Shown here: positions 9,619 through 24,600 of the stretch, piece after piece | Numbering within the stretch: the stretch's first letter is position 1 | Layout: each line of letters opens with the position of its first letter | Origin: Amphiura filiformis | Taxonomy: Eukaryota; Echinodermata; Ophiuroidea; Amphilepidida; Amphiuridae | DNA: 64,000 nucleotides | NCBI RefSeq assembly: GCF_039555335.1 | Contig: NW_027305508.1 | Location: 620,001 to 684,000, forward strand | Reading direction: 5' to 3' | Notes under the pieces: generated by a model | Told to the model about the DNA's origin: nothing | Database searches by the model: none | Seen by the model: only the letters and a program-made list of their open reading frames with translations | Position numbers and translations under genes: made by a program

Positions 9619-12600
9619 ATGACGGCTCATTTTAATCCGCCGGACATCCAAGACAACCCAGAAGGCTGGGGACCTTGTGCAGTTCCAGATCAATTCAAAG
9701 ATATTCCATATCAACCCTTTTCTAAAGGCGATCGACTCGGAAAGGTGAGTGTATTTTTCCCAGCCACCATTCATTCCGCACACACAGTGCACAGAAGCGT
9801 AAAGCTTACCAGATGGACGAAACTGGCTGGCATGGCTGGAGAGCTCTCTGCACTCGACGCACTGGATACCGGGACTGGATATACATATGCATATGGGCGA
9901 TCCACCCTCGCTATTATAGGGACTTAAAGGAGTATTTCGTGATCCTAGCATCCTCTATTTATGTCATTTTTCATTAGATATCCACGAAAAAAACCTATTC
10001 CCAAAATTTCAGTTGATTCCGATTTTGTGTTCGCGAGTTAGGCTAATGAAAGTTGATCCCCAGTTTCCTGTTACATAGTTTTTCATGACTGGGTAGGTGA
10101 CTGTTTCATTATTCATTATTCATTATTTTCAAACTTTAGTTATCGGTGCAAAGTTAATTACGGAATGCTATGTTTTGAGGCCCAAATAAAATAATAAAGT
10201 ATAGTTAGTAATGACCATGCTTCACTTCAAAACAAATTTTAATTAAGCACATCTTCTTTGGAATCTTCAAATTAACCTATAGGTTGTGCAACATATGAAA
10301 GCACCAGAAGTCCATGATAGTCTTTGGAGAACCACTTTTCCATATAAATACACGGTGTCTGTGTGTTCTATTGCACACTACTTTTTACAAACCAAACTTA
10401 CTCTCCACTAGCACATCTTTGGAAGCAATATTTATACGGAAATTAGTTTGTCTACTTGCACAAACTGGAGGTTGCTGGTAAAAATCATCACAGGGTGCAC
10501 GTGTTAATAATAAAACAACCATGCAAGAAATTGACAAATAAATCATTTTATTTATAAGTTTATTTTATTAAATACATAAATATTTGTAAGAAAAGCAGAA
10601 TAAATTTGACTTCAAATTTTGTTTATTTTATTTATTTTGATGTTGTCTATATATAGCGTGCTACATAGTGCACGGTAGAAATGCTTTCATATTTGTTCAT
10701 ACGCTGGTTCCCGCGAACTTGGCTGCCTCTCTTTGTGTTCGGTCTATCCATTTAGTGGTAGGAGAAACTTAGATGCAGGGAATTCCTAGTCTCTAGTAAA
10801 TGCGCCCTACGATATCGCCATTTTACCACGTAGTTTAACCCAGCGTTTGCAAAGACTATTCGGGCCGGTCAGGGTCGGCGTAAAAGTGCTTAAAATACGT
10901 GTCGGACGTGAAAGATGACATTAAAACTATCCTTTTTTCTTAAAAACTTGAAAAATGTGAAATAATGAAATAATGGAAAATAATGAATATTTGATCGGCA
11001 TTTTTTTCTGACCGGAGTCGGGTAACGGGAAACTGGGAGTCAACTTTCATTAGCCTTATGCACGATTATGTGTATTCTGTCGGTCGGACATCTGGGCTAT
11101 CTCTAGTCTCGGGCCCAAACTGCATGTGGCTCACGGTTTGTTGTGAACAACAGAAACCGGCTGTGAAGGAGGCTACATAGCGATGTTGCTGGAGTGACAT
11201 TCAATTTCGGAAAAAACGACACTCGACCATGGAATTTACCAAGGCATATTCACATGTACACAGTCACAGTCGTGGAGTGGACTTTTCGCTGCTCATAAAA
11301 ATCACTCAAAATCATCTTTTAAAATATTTTTTGGACTAAAGCTGATGAATAGAATAAGTTGAGCAATCACAGATGACATACATCAGTGACCCAGATTTCT
11401 AAAGTGAGTATTTTACTAGATATAGTTATACTAATGCAAACTTGCCAAAATAAAACCCTGGAGGCACCTTACGGGAGTATCTACAACTTGAGAACAAGTC
11501 CTGAAACGTTCGAAATTTGTAGTTACCGTACTACACCTAATATATTTGTCCAATATTTTGAGAAGTTGGCGTCAAATTTTCTATTCTATATTGTTTTCAG
11601 TTTTGTAATAATGTCTTTTGCCAATACATGTTTAAAGTTGTAATTTTGTGTTTTTGATCGCAAAGATCGGATATTTTTATTCCCAATTCGAATTCTGCAC
11701 CCTTTGCAATCTCGATCCTTAATTTTGTTTCAGCCGAGTCTTTAATCTTAAATAAGCAAGCACAATAAAGTTGGATCTGGATCTGGAAGGTACAAATGTA
11801 CTCTCAATGCTTCCTGATTGAAGCCAAACGAGAGGGTACCACTTAAAGTTGGTACCGTACCACTTTTCTATATATACATTGATGAAATTTTAAAGAATTT
11901 TTTTCAAGTTTCTGACCTGCGCAAATCGTTAAGTGTGTGTGTAATCTGTGTATTTCCCATTGACATCCAAAATGGCGTATGCCAGTCCTAAATTACATAG
12001 GTACGGCGTACGTATATGACTGGCAAGCGAGTCTAGTAAAAAACACTTGAGGTCAAAACAACTTTTCAAAAACAAGTGAAAATTACCATTTTTATACTTT
12101 TTATCTAGGGAGGTTTTGTCTCAAAAATACTTTTAAAAGATTGTTTTTAAAGTAGTGTTCTACACTAATTTTTTTCTTCAAAACTGGATAAATTTGTATT
12201 GTTTTAATTACTTTTGCTCCTATTGAACAGCTAGCAATGTATGTTAATTCATTATGTCAACATATGTCATTTGAAACAATGAGGTGATGCATTATCATGT
12301 TGCAAAGGATTCTGGGAAGGGTATGATACCTTCTCTGCCTGCGAGTTTTGAGCCAGCGCTAACCACACGGTGTACGTAAAACGTATGTATGTGTCAATTG
12401 TACATCAACATCAAGACATTAGCCAGAGGGGTGTCCAGGTGTCATTTGGATGCCCTGTTTTTTATTTGGACCACCCTAAAATTCTGATTTTTTTAAAATA
12501 ATGGAGTGAATAAGAAGTGGACACCCTGATTTTGAAGAATATGGTATTTTTGACCATTTTGGACACCCTAAAGACACCCCCATTGATCAACACATAGATT

Positions 12601-15600
12601 GACGTTTAGAAAGTTGTAATTCGGGTAGACCTAAATTAGGATTCAATCAACATTATTTATTTTTACCGGTACTTCTGTTTTATAAATACAGGTCTCTGAC
12701 TGGACAGGGGCTACATACCAAGACAAGAGATATCTAGGTAAGCAATTACACATGTACCGTAGTGTGCAAGCCAACTGTATGCTCTATCTATTGATGATAT
12801 GTTTAACACAGGATCTGCCAAAATCAGGGTCAGAATTTTGGCGAGAATCCCAGAATCGATTCTCCCAAAGATTCTCGTGTATTTTCAAGAATCAAAATGG
12901 TTTGTTTTTCAATTTTAGATAATAATTTGTAACACATAAATTGGGTATAATTTTGGTTGGAATCGATCGATTCTCACAAAGATTCGCGTAAGAAGATTGA
13001 ATGTGAATAAAAGTTTACAGCATAAATTTAACAGAATGTAACGGGCATTTGTCTGATTTCAGACATTTTGCTTGGATCTTCCCTGTACGAAAGTCAATAG
13101 GGAAATACACTTTTTTTTATTCAGGCAATGTTGAAGCAGTTTCAAATTTTGAGAAAGCCTGGACGATGTACTTGTTATTTATTTTACTTGGCCCAATGAC
13201 AATCAGTTTTGAAAAGAGATACCATAGTCTTATCTTAACACTGGCTGTGCCATCCATTGTGGTGGTTTCTTCATGGGTGTTTGTTATGAGTCCATTAAGC
13301 TACTTGCAGTTCCGCCATTATGCACTATGTGCGGGAGAGCCTCGAACTGGCAGCATACATGAATGGGAATTGAACTAGTCATAACGTTCTGTGTAAGGTT
13401 ACATAATTCTTCCTTTCATGTATGCTGCCAGTTCGAGGCTCTCCCCACATAGTAATAATGGCGGAACCGCAAGTAGCTTAATAAGGTGTAAAAGTGGATG
13501 CGTCTTATTTTTGGCCATTTACTGAAACTGAAATTGTAAGTATCCATTGTATTCATTTATTTTCCAGGCAAATACAATTCCCAGTTTGGCTCAGGTCAGC
13601 AGTACACCTATTACCATGAGCAAGACGAGTCAACGTTTCAGCTGGTGGATACATCAAAGACACAGAAACCAATTTACTTGAGGAATCGTATGCGTTTCAC
13701 CCAGGTAACATGTACAGCTATTAGACATCTAGGCTTTATTTACTCAAGAAATTTAGGACAGTTTACAATATAAACTTTCTCTAGTTTATATTTTGTGAGA
13801 GGCACTGTAAATTGAGGTATTCCATTTGAAATCTGCACAGCCCCATGAAAGACATAACCTTAATCTTTCACACAGGGAGTGTGAATTCCAAATGTGGTAA
13901 ACTGAAAAGGTGACTCCATTTGAAATCTACGTCCTCTCTCTGGGAGATTTAAGGTCAGGTCATGTCTTCCGTAGCGGTGTATGGATTTCAACCGGATTAG
14001 CCCAAGTTTAATGAAAATGCCTACAGGTCTAAAGTATGATCTACACTGCGACAATTTTAACCAGACCTTTTGCACTCTGCTTGGGCTCCTTAGTGTTTGG
14101 TAGGAGATACTACCAGAATCTGAGTGTATTCCATAACCATACCATATTTCAGACAACTTTTGAAATTCAGTTGGCCCTCGGGCCGAAAGCCTGTGAAAAT
14201 TGAGAAGGGCCTATAGAGGTTCAGACCTAAAGACCCGATTGGGCTGGAATTGTTTGGCTTATTTGCATATCCCAGCAAGCTATTTATGAAATAGTATGCT
14301 AAATTCTTGATTGATCTGTTAACATGACTGCATTATGGCTGTGTGTATATTGAAAAATTTGAAGTGTGATAAGGGCCCATCAGGCTAAGGGTAATTTTGG
14401 ATTATTTTCATTGCTTCAAACAAGTTAAGTGACATGCTAACAAGCCTCATGCATTTTTAAAATTTGGCAGTCGGAATGGCACATGCCAAAGATGTTCCTC
14501 TTCAACCCCAATGGCAGATGGCATGATATGTTCTTCAGGAATGTCTTAGTAAAGCAGTAATTATGATATATTTTTCTTATTGTTGATTTCAGCGTAATCT
14601 TCGACGAGATCGGGAGCGACGTGAGCAGCGCCAGCAAGCTAACATGCAGACCTTGACCAAGGCACAGAAGGAACGACAGAGGCAGGTGCGGCGACTTCAG
14701 AAGCAGTACGGCAAGCGCAGGTGGCCAGAAAACAAACAGCATGTGAGTTCAAAGTACTATACAATGTATGACAAGTAAAAAGAAAGGGAAATGCTTATAG
14801 CACCGCTGGTGGCCGCACTGAAAAGCAGCAACTCTGCCCTCCTTTTGCCGTGTGTGCCTTCTCTTCTTGACCCTTGCCACACCCACGAAGCAGGCGTCCT
14901 ACCCTCTAATAAGGTACCTCCGACAAAACCACCCTCTGGGAGTTAGGGTGAATAGCCTGGACCCTTAGTTTCATTTTTGGATGGAAATATGGCTAAAGTG
15001 TGCATTTAAATAGACCTCAGAAAGGATATCGGGTTCTGGGTGAAATAAAATAATAAATTTGGGGATTTATAGCTCACAATGCATGGGGCAAGACCTACCT
15101 TAATAAACTATTTTACGACATGAGGGATGCAGGTCAATATAGGTGCAGTCTCCTAGTCTACCTACATATAACCGTTGCAACCAGGATTAGCTCCCTGCGT
15201 AACGGGTAAACCAAGAAAAAAAGGTGGTTAGGTCCTTGTCCAGGGGAATTTCAGGTTGTTTTCACAAGAACAATTTAGAACCTCGCCTCACCAGGGCTCG
15301 AACTCGGGACCTCTCGCACTGGAGTCTGATGCCTTATCAATTGCAGTAACCTGACTAGTCATCATTCATATATTCTTTTCCTATTCTATAGGCACCTCCT
15401 AAAGCTCGCAATGCTTCAGTAACAGTACGATCTGAATGGGCTGTTGTAGAAGATTTGGATTTCCTTCGTCTCAACAAACTCAAGTTGCCGGATATGCCGG
15501 AACCAGAAGACCTGTAAGTAAACAAAACTTGAAATAGGAGAAAATCCAAGAAATCGAGAAGGCAAACAGTTTTTAGACGCTGATCTGCTTTGTTGCATGG

Positions 15601-18600
15601 CAAAGCAGTTAATTAACTTGTAGTCATAATAATGATTGAACCTAGTCATAGCATATAAAAACAGGGAAAGTCATTTTCAATTGATATATATAACTGTGTC
15701 ATGCTAAAAGTAAAAACAAGGACACAACATCCAATGAGGGAAGCACAAGAATGCAAAAGGTATAAACACAGTTAACAACCTGACATTTTGAAGAGATGAA
15801 ACTTGAACTGTAAATTACTTGACCTCTACCTACATATGTTATAATTTGCCAGTGATGTGATAAGTTATCCCTGTCTGAAGTAAAATAGAATTGTGGACAA
15901 CATGAAATTCTGAGGCAAACTTTTTGACATTAGCAAATGCATGGAGTGGTAGGTGACATGAGGTGATGCTTCCAAAGCAGCCAACAAAATGCTGACAATA
16001 TATGATATGCGAGGCATTGTTGTCTCACAATGACATAACTAGCGTGGTGTTAATATATGATTAAGCAATCTAATATTGAATTGAATCATGCTTTAATATG
16101 TGGGTTTGTATGAATTTGTGTTTGTTTTGATTCGTAGGAAGAAGTGTGGCGAATTGGAGTATTATGATAAGAGTTATGATAGAGTTACTACTAAGCTGGA
16201 GAAGAGGTTAGCCAGGGTCAACCGTCTCTTCCACAAAGTCACTACTACAGATGATCCTGTTATACGAAAGGTTAGTGACCATGGGCAGAGAGTTGGGTTA
16301 CCAAATTGGGATGAATTTTAGGCCTAGGTTATCTGGTTTGGCAAATTCCTGATGATCACTTCAATATACAAATATTTTGTGTCTGCTGGACGGGGCTATA
16401 ATTAAAGACAGAGATGAAAAGAATTTATCGCGTCTGACGTCATCTGTCAATCAAATTCGAGCACGGTTTGTTTACAAGTGTCCTGATGATGACTTGGTGA
16501 ACGCGGCGGTATAACCGGGCGCCTTATTGTTAATTTTGCACCTTCAAACATGCAAACCATCTCAAAAGTTAGGTCGTTATAGTAGAAAACTTTCATTGGC
16601 AAAGGCACCATGTCCACAATGCCTAGAAATGCTGCTTTTTGCCTTGTAAAAGTACATATTTTTCGCCATTTGCTGCTATTCCTTTTCTCCGATCAGCACC
16701 AGATAGATCGGTCTTCCTTTTACGCCCTATTTACCTGTGTAAACCAATCAAGGATCGTAATTGACAGTGACATCAGACACGATAAATTCTTTTTATCTCT
16801 GTCTTTAATTATACCCATGATATCAAATAGGCATACCAGAAAACTTCATTCTATGACCTCTGACTAGACCTATACAGTTTGTCAATGATGTGATAAGTTA
16901 TCCCTGTCTGAAATAATAAGAAATTGTGGACGACTGGAAGTAAACTCTGAGACAAACCTAGATTCCAATGGTAAAAATTTTGAAATGTAATGTCTTGCCA
17001 TTTGTACTTAAAGATAAAGCCTATATAACTAGTTTTGGTAGTTTGTTGAACCGACCATGAGCATGCACTAACCAAAAGTGCTCTCCTCAAGGTCTATAAG
17101 TGCACCATATGTAGGGTGGATGGGAGCAGACGCACAGGTTGCATAATTACGATCTGCTGACACTCAGCTCCTCCCGGTTTGAAATTCTGCTGCTGCAGCG
17201 GGGGCCTACTCGGTGTGAAAGGAATTCTGCTTCCTAGTTTGCGATGGTAGAGACAACATAAGATTCAAGCCTTTTTGCCGAATTTGATGGGAGTTAGTTA
17301 GATCAAAACACAGCACAAGAAAAGTTCTTTCTTGCAGGGCCAAACCTCAGAATTAAAATATCCTGACTCTTTTAACAGTTTCCATGATGAGTATCACATA
17401 TTAATTTCTTATTTCTTTATATTTTTGTGGTGTTAAATATACAGCTTGCTGGTGAAGGCAATGTGTTTGCTACTGATATCATCCTAGCTACACTCATGTG
17501 TTGTACAAGGTCTGGCTATTCCTGGGATATTGTAGTGCAGGTATAGTATTTGTGTGTATGTGGTGTGTGGGGTTGTAAATACTTTCAGTTGGACACTTTC
17601 CAATCTGTAACAACAGAAAAGGTCAAAAAGTCAAAAGAAAACTACAACCTGGGACATCAACTCCTTATTGGTTACCTATACTTTGATCAGCTCGTAATCG
17701 GCGGGCCTTATAACAGCGCGGATTAATATCTATATATTTTATTTTGAGAATCGTCTTGTGACATCTTTCCAGAAGCACCACAAATTATTCATTCAAGTCA
17801 GATATGTTGTCTATTTTCTTTAACAAGCACAATAGAGACCAGACAGGTCAACTATGACACTTTTAATGTGGGTCTACTTGTCGGTGTAGTGACAAAAGCC
17901 TTACGATTCCCGCCGATTAAGAGCTGATCAAACTGTATTTGAATAGTAAAAAAATAAGGGCATGTGTTCAAAATGTCCCTGGTTATGCGGACAGAAAATA
18001 TGTGTGTCACCGATCTATAATCTAAAATAAATTTGTGAGATGGCTCAGTCCATGTGAAAACAGATTGAGTGTACACCCACCCTCTTGGATTTTGCTCTCC
18101 TTTGGCTCAGGGGGACCTTTCATGGATCCCTAGGTGAGGTCACAAGAAAAAAAAATTAAATTCCATTTCGTTTATGCGAATGGCGGGCAATCAAAGTTTG
18201 GCGACCTCGACCAAAATTGGGAATTTAAGGGTCCAAATGACAAAGTGCTCTCTTTGAGGGGCACTTTCTTATTAATTGAATCAGTTGTGATCCTCTTTTT
18301 GAATGTGGTCACTCACTGGCTGTGTCTGAAATACCTAATGCCAAAAAGATAGATTTCGAATTTCGTTGGGATTTCAGAGGGGTCAAAATCAGCACTTCGT
18401 ACTGTTCAATCAAATTATCTTGATTTTGAAGGACCCATGATAATGTCACAGTGCACTTATAGGTCCTAATTATGTTCAGAATGGATTAACCATATGCCAA
18501 TGTCTATGAGCAATTCAAAAAAAAGAAATTTCTAGACCCCTACAGAATTTTAGGCCACCCCTAAAGTGGTTCAGCCACAAATGGCGCTTAAAATCGCCAA

Positions 18601-21600
18601 ATTTTGACCCCTAATAACTTTAGGTGTACACCAGCTATGAATTTCTAGTCTTCTGCATCTGAAAGAATTTAGTTTAATGTTACTAGGAACATAAGATTTG
18701 TTTTGTATTTTTGTGTTTTAGTATTAAGTTGACGCTTTCAAAAATAGTCATTTTTGCCTAACATACCATGCATACAGGATACGGTACAAAATGCCAATTT
18801 TAGTATGATAGTTTTTTTTATTTTTGATCACTTTATAGCCATTTGTATTATTTATCCTGAAATTCCAAGTTGCTCTTGAGTCAAGTAATAAGAAAAAACT
18901 ACTTTCTAATCCTCTGTATGGATTTTTAAGGGGGTCAAAAATGCACTTCCTGGCAACGATGCGCATGCAAAGTACAGGTTATGGGGGTCAAATTTTCAGA
19001 ATGCTCCCAATTATGTCAAGTAATATATCAAATTATTCGTATGGTCATGAGGATTCCAAAAATGTATAGTTTGTTATGTGTCAGACCTTTCAGGAGGCGC
19101 TAGGACGAAAAAATGTTCATAGGTCAACGACCTTTTTTGAATTCTGACCATAGTTAACAACGTTTGATTTTGGTAATGTATTATATATGTTTTTCTTGCA
19201 TGAGAAATACAACTAAGCAAATTAATAAACTATACAAGGAACCGATGACCCTCTTTTTGCAACATGGCTGCCAAAAGCATCCATATTGTAATAAGGAGGT
19301 CATTGGTTCCTTGTACAGTTTTTTTAAAGTTATGTAGTTGTATTTCTCATGCAAGAAAACTATAATTAGACACCAAAATCGGACGTTGTTAACTATGTAA
19401 TAACAGGATAAATAAGACAATTTGCTATAAAGTGATCAAAAATAGAAAAAAGGGTATGTTGAAATTGACATTTTGTACCCATAACCTGTACATTATTAGT
19501 CAAAAATTGGGATTTTTGGGACCAACAACTTAGTATCAAAACACAAAAATACAAAACAAATCTTATGTTCCTAGTAACATTAGACTACATTCTTTCAGAT
19601 GCAAAAAACTAGAAATTCATATCTGGTGTACACCTAAAGTTATTAGGTGTCAAAATTGGCCGATTTTAAGCGCCATTTGTGGCTGAACCACTTTAGGGGG
19701 CCTAAAATTCTGTAGGGGGTCTAGAAATTTCTCTTTTTTTGAATTGCTCATAGACATTGGCATATGGTTAATCCATTCTGAACATAATTAGGACCTATAA
19801 GTGCACTGTGACATTATCATGGGTCCTTCAAAATCAAGATAATTTGATTGAACAGTACGAAGTGCTGATTTTGACCCCTCTGAAATCCCAACGAAATTCA
19901 AATCTATCTTTTTTGGCATTAGGTATTTCAGACACAGCCAGTGAGTGACCACATTCAAAAGAGGATCACAACTGATTCAATTAAGAAGAAAGTGCCCCTC
20001 AAAGAGAGCACTTTGTCATTTGGACCCCTTAAATTCCCAATTTTGGTCGAGGTCGCCAAACTTTGATGGCCCGCCATTCAAAACTAAATGGAATTTGAAT
20101 TTTTTCTTGTGACCTCACCTAGGGATCCATGAAAGGTACCCCTGAGCCAACGGAGAGCAAAATCCAAGAGGGTGGGTGTACACTCAATCTGTTTTCACAT
20201 GGACTGACCCAGATATTAAAAATCTGCTTTAAAATTAAACATGGCTTTTCATTTGAGCTGCTCCCTTTAGTTGTAAAAACTTTCAAAATTTAAATAATGG
20301 AGAAATGGATTCTAGATTCATTTTGATATATTAAACAGCCAGTATACCTGGTGACTTTACACTAACATATTCATACATATTGGTAAATGAATTTATTTTC
20401 TTATTTACAGCATATACAAGGGAAACTATTCTTTGACAAGAGAGACGACTCAGAATTTGGTATGTTATTTATAATTCTGTCATAGTTTGAACCATTTTAG
20501 AATAATTGTGGTAATAAGTTTAGCAATCACCTTTGCATGAATAATACAAAGATGATGAGCATATATTGTTGCTCAAGTTCAGTAAATTTATATGCAGGAG
20601 AAAGCCCTAGCAAACTGATATATGTGACCCATCACATAAAAACCGACCACTTGGCAGCTGGCTTCATTGGCAGATAATGAAAGAAGATTAGAAAATATAA
20701 AGATAATAAAAAGAATTCTGAGCTTGTTTTGCCTCATAAAACGTTTTTACTGTATCTGATTTCAACAAATAAGGTGTCCTTTTCAACCAAAAAACAGCAG
20801 TTTATCCTAGGTGTTTAAATCTCCATTTTCATTTCTGCTGTGAGGTGGTCTGTTTTGATGTGATGGGTCACATATGGTCATTTTCACAGTAAAGGGTGTA
20901 ACTTTTGATTTTAGGGTCAAAATTTCAAACCACTTAAATATGTTTCTGTTTACTGAAATCATGCATAGAAGCAACTTAAATTTCAGTAACATAATGTTTC
21001 AAGGCTTAAATCTTTTGATTTCTAATAAAAATTTGACATTTCCATAACATTTTGGTTAAAATCTAAGAAAAAATGTATTTTACATATGCTCAGAAAATTA
21101 TGACATGAAAGCTGGAATACATGTAAAATCCCATTCCAAAGTAAGTCAACAGATATAAGTTAAATTTTATACCATGTTTTGCTATGTTTGTTATTGCAGT
21201 TTTGAAAATTTTTAACATCAAGTGTCATTTACAATGGAAATTTCCCAACCTTAAACATATTTTTTAAGTTTTAATTGGGTTCCTAAAATAATTTGAATGT
21301 CTAACTTCATGTTCAAATACTACTTGATGAAAGGAACCTACCAGCCAAGTTTCACAGAAATTGGAGTTATTTTTTAGAATTGGCAGTTCAAGCGATTTGT
21401 GTTTCGGAGGCTTCAGTTAACAACACAGGTGATCATAAAAGTAAAATATTTGGCTAACTACTACAAGTTGACATGAAAAAATAGGTAAAAAATATCACAA
21501 TTACCCATTTTCATGCTTTGCATCTAAGTATTGAATTTCAGTTGTGACAAAAATTAAATTATCACAGCAAGTCATTTTTTTTTGTTTCGGAGGCTTCATG

Positions 21601-24600
21601 TTAACAATGGTTAAACATTGCAGAAGTATTTTTTTGAAAACAACACTGTTGTGATCATCTAAGCTGTTATTTTCTTGTGTGTATTGAATTAATGATTCTA
21701 TGCAGCAGATATTGTAGATTAATCACACATTAATTTTTTCACCCATTCGTTAAGCATGGTGTTAACTTGCATGTGAAGCCTCCGAAACAGGCTTTCTTGG
21801 GTATCAGTATATTTTTCAAACATTAACCATAATATGAATTTTTTTTAAATTTATGACATTCTGCACATATCAAGTAACAATTACAATGCAGATATCAATA
21901 TGGAACACACCAATTTAGATGTGCAAAGAGGATTGTTGTTTCGGAGGCTTCATTTGTTTCGGAGGCTTCAAGTGTTAACGGAAAGTTTGTATTGGGTCCC
22001 ATTTTCAAACTGTGATATATGTGACGTCACATGTCAAAAGGAGACACTTTTGGGCAGGATCGTAAATGGAGAAATGGCCAAAAATCTGCCGGTGGGTGAT
22101 TTTTTCACAATTTGGGTTTCTTGCGAATTTGTGATGTTATTAGTGTTAAAAATATTGTCTAATAGTTTCAGACCGGAATATAACTGGCATCATGTATTTT
22201 TTGAGACATTTTTCAAGTTAATTCCTACTCTCAACATTGTCAATAATATTTTTAAAGGCCGATATCTCAATTTCCAATTTTATAAAACCATAACTTCCGA
22301 ACTCAATATCTTCGCTTAGGAATATCCGATTTCATTGGAGAAAACGGTGTTGTGGAGCAAAATATCTCTATATTTAAGATATGTAAAAACCTCAAAATTC
22401 ATAACCTGCCCAAAAGTGTCTCCTTTTGACATGACACGTCACATATATCTCCACGATTTAAAAACAAGTGACTTGAGGATCTACTTTGCTACATTTTGAT
22501 TAATAGATTGGATGAGCTCTTTTATTTATATTTGCCCAAGCTAGCTGAACAGTTTGTTTCGGAGGCTTCAAAAAGTTAACGGAAAATCGGCTCTGTGAAG
22601 TCAAGATTTTATAAAAATTTTAAAAGCTTGCAAATCGACTAATTTTTGTTACCCATTTCAAGTTAAGATATCAACTGTTATGAATCAAGAAGAAGTGAAG
22701 AAATAACCAAGAATTATGGACCAAAGCTATACCCACAAAGTTTGTTAACAATTGTTAACGGAAAATGAAGCCTCCGAAATGACAAATATCGAAGTAAAAA
22801 AAAAAAAAATACAGGGCTGTTCACAATTAAATCTAATGTGGCAGTGTTTACTGAACATATGACCATACTTTCAGGATAAGAAAAATTATCCATGAACTAA
22901 CTGAAGAAATCACAGGGTTTTACAAAAATGTTACTGTTTTTTATAGTTTTTCAAAATGGCAATATTAAGTACATTTAAGCCTGCTAAAACTGAACGCAGT
23001 AACTCCCAAAGATGATTATGCTACCCAAGGTAGCTGCTAACTAGGTGACTTATGTGGCCAAAAATCATGGAATTCTGTGGCTTTATTAGAACACTACGGA
23101 TCAAAATGTTAAAAATCCAAAGTTACACCCTTTACCGTGAAAATGACCATATATAATAAATTAAATAAAAAGAGTGAATAAATTGGAGCCGGTGGGTTCA
23201 TGCCTTGACTCCTGATCTACATAGTTTGTCAATGATGTGATAAGTTATCCCTGTCTGAAGTAATAAGAAATTGTGGACAACTGTAAATTCTGAGGCAAAC
23301 TTGTGATTTTTGTTTAGCTGGTGTAATCTTTTGTGTTATAAGCTTCACAGTCACTGTGTTCACATCTGTTGCAATGCAATGGGCTATATTTGAAATCCGT
23401 ACATCCCCTATGGAATACATGACCTTATATATTTACCTCCCACACAGGGGGTGTAGATTTCAAATGGAGTCAGCCATTCAGGTAACCCATTTCAAATTCA
23501 CACTCTGTGTGGAAGATTAAGGCCCTATCTTCCATAGGGGGTGTATGGAGCCCATTGCAACAGAGGTGCTCTTTGAGGAGGCCTGTACAAGGAAGGACCT
23601 TGCACTGAATGTCTTACAGGCTCAACAGTGTTTCTAGCAATGGTTTTCTTTGGTGAGAGGACACAAAAGAAGTAGCAGGGTCATACATTTCATGCTGTTT
23701 TATAATTATAATTGTCTGAGTTATAATTAACATTGCTCTTCACCTTTACGGTAAATCCCATAAGCCTTTGCGGGTAGACCTCTGATGTTGTCGCACAATG
23801 CACACATTGTTACTGTGCACTTCACAGCTTTCAAATACACCAGAAACCGTACTAACGATGTTCGCTAAATGATGTGTATGTCAAATGTTGACATCTCGGG
23901 TCTACCTACAAAGGGATTTACCGAAAAGGTGAATTAAAAATACCTTAATAGATTGTGCTTTTATTCCATGAAATTTAATTTTCTTTCATTCATTTCTTCC
24001 TTCCTTCCTTAATCAGATTTACTGACAGTGAATGAGACAGCCATTGAGCCACCGCAAGAAGAAGGCAACCATATGAACTCACCGCGTAATTTAGCTCTGG
24101 AGGCAACATTCATCAACCATAATTTCTCACAGCAGTGTTTAAAGATGGTAGGTACTAATTGTTTGTTTGCTTATAATAGATGGAAAAAACAGACTCATAA
24201 CATTGTATATTGATATAGTACGGCATGTACGCAGCTTGACGCAGCACTTGTGCTAGTTGCGCGTTGCCTGGCTGGCGCACGCTTATGTGAATTTAAATGT
24301 CTGTAAGTTGGGACTTTATTGACCTACACAGTAACAAAATACAATATTTTTTGCCTATTATACACATATTTGTAGCAAGATATTAAAAAAATAGAGGCAA
24401 TGTCATTTTAAAACTCAATGGATATGTGGTGGGTAATCAGTATTGGTAGTAAAATCCCTGTGCGAATAACTCTGGGTTTGTCACATTTGCTATTTGAAGT
24501 CAATGTTTGTCAGTGATGTAACAAGTTATCCCTGTCTGAGGTAACTATCAATATGAGGAGAACCAGTGTATTTTCTGAGACAAACATTACATTCTTCATG

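Noticed and set aside
9547-9951. 134-codon minus-strand open frame over eIF3d exon 1
   Set aside because: It is the antisense shadow of the real exon, whose plus-strand translation matches eIF3d residue by residue.
18134-18352. Possible protein frame repeated at 50132-50437
   Set aside because: Both lie in arms of the large fold-back element and are present in inverted copies with stops; no protein resemblance.
21900-22319. 139-codon frame in eIF3d intron 8
   Set aside because: It runs through transposon motifs and a palindrome arm, has no splice context and no family resemblance.
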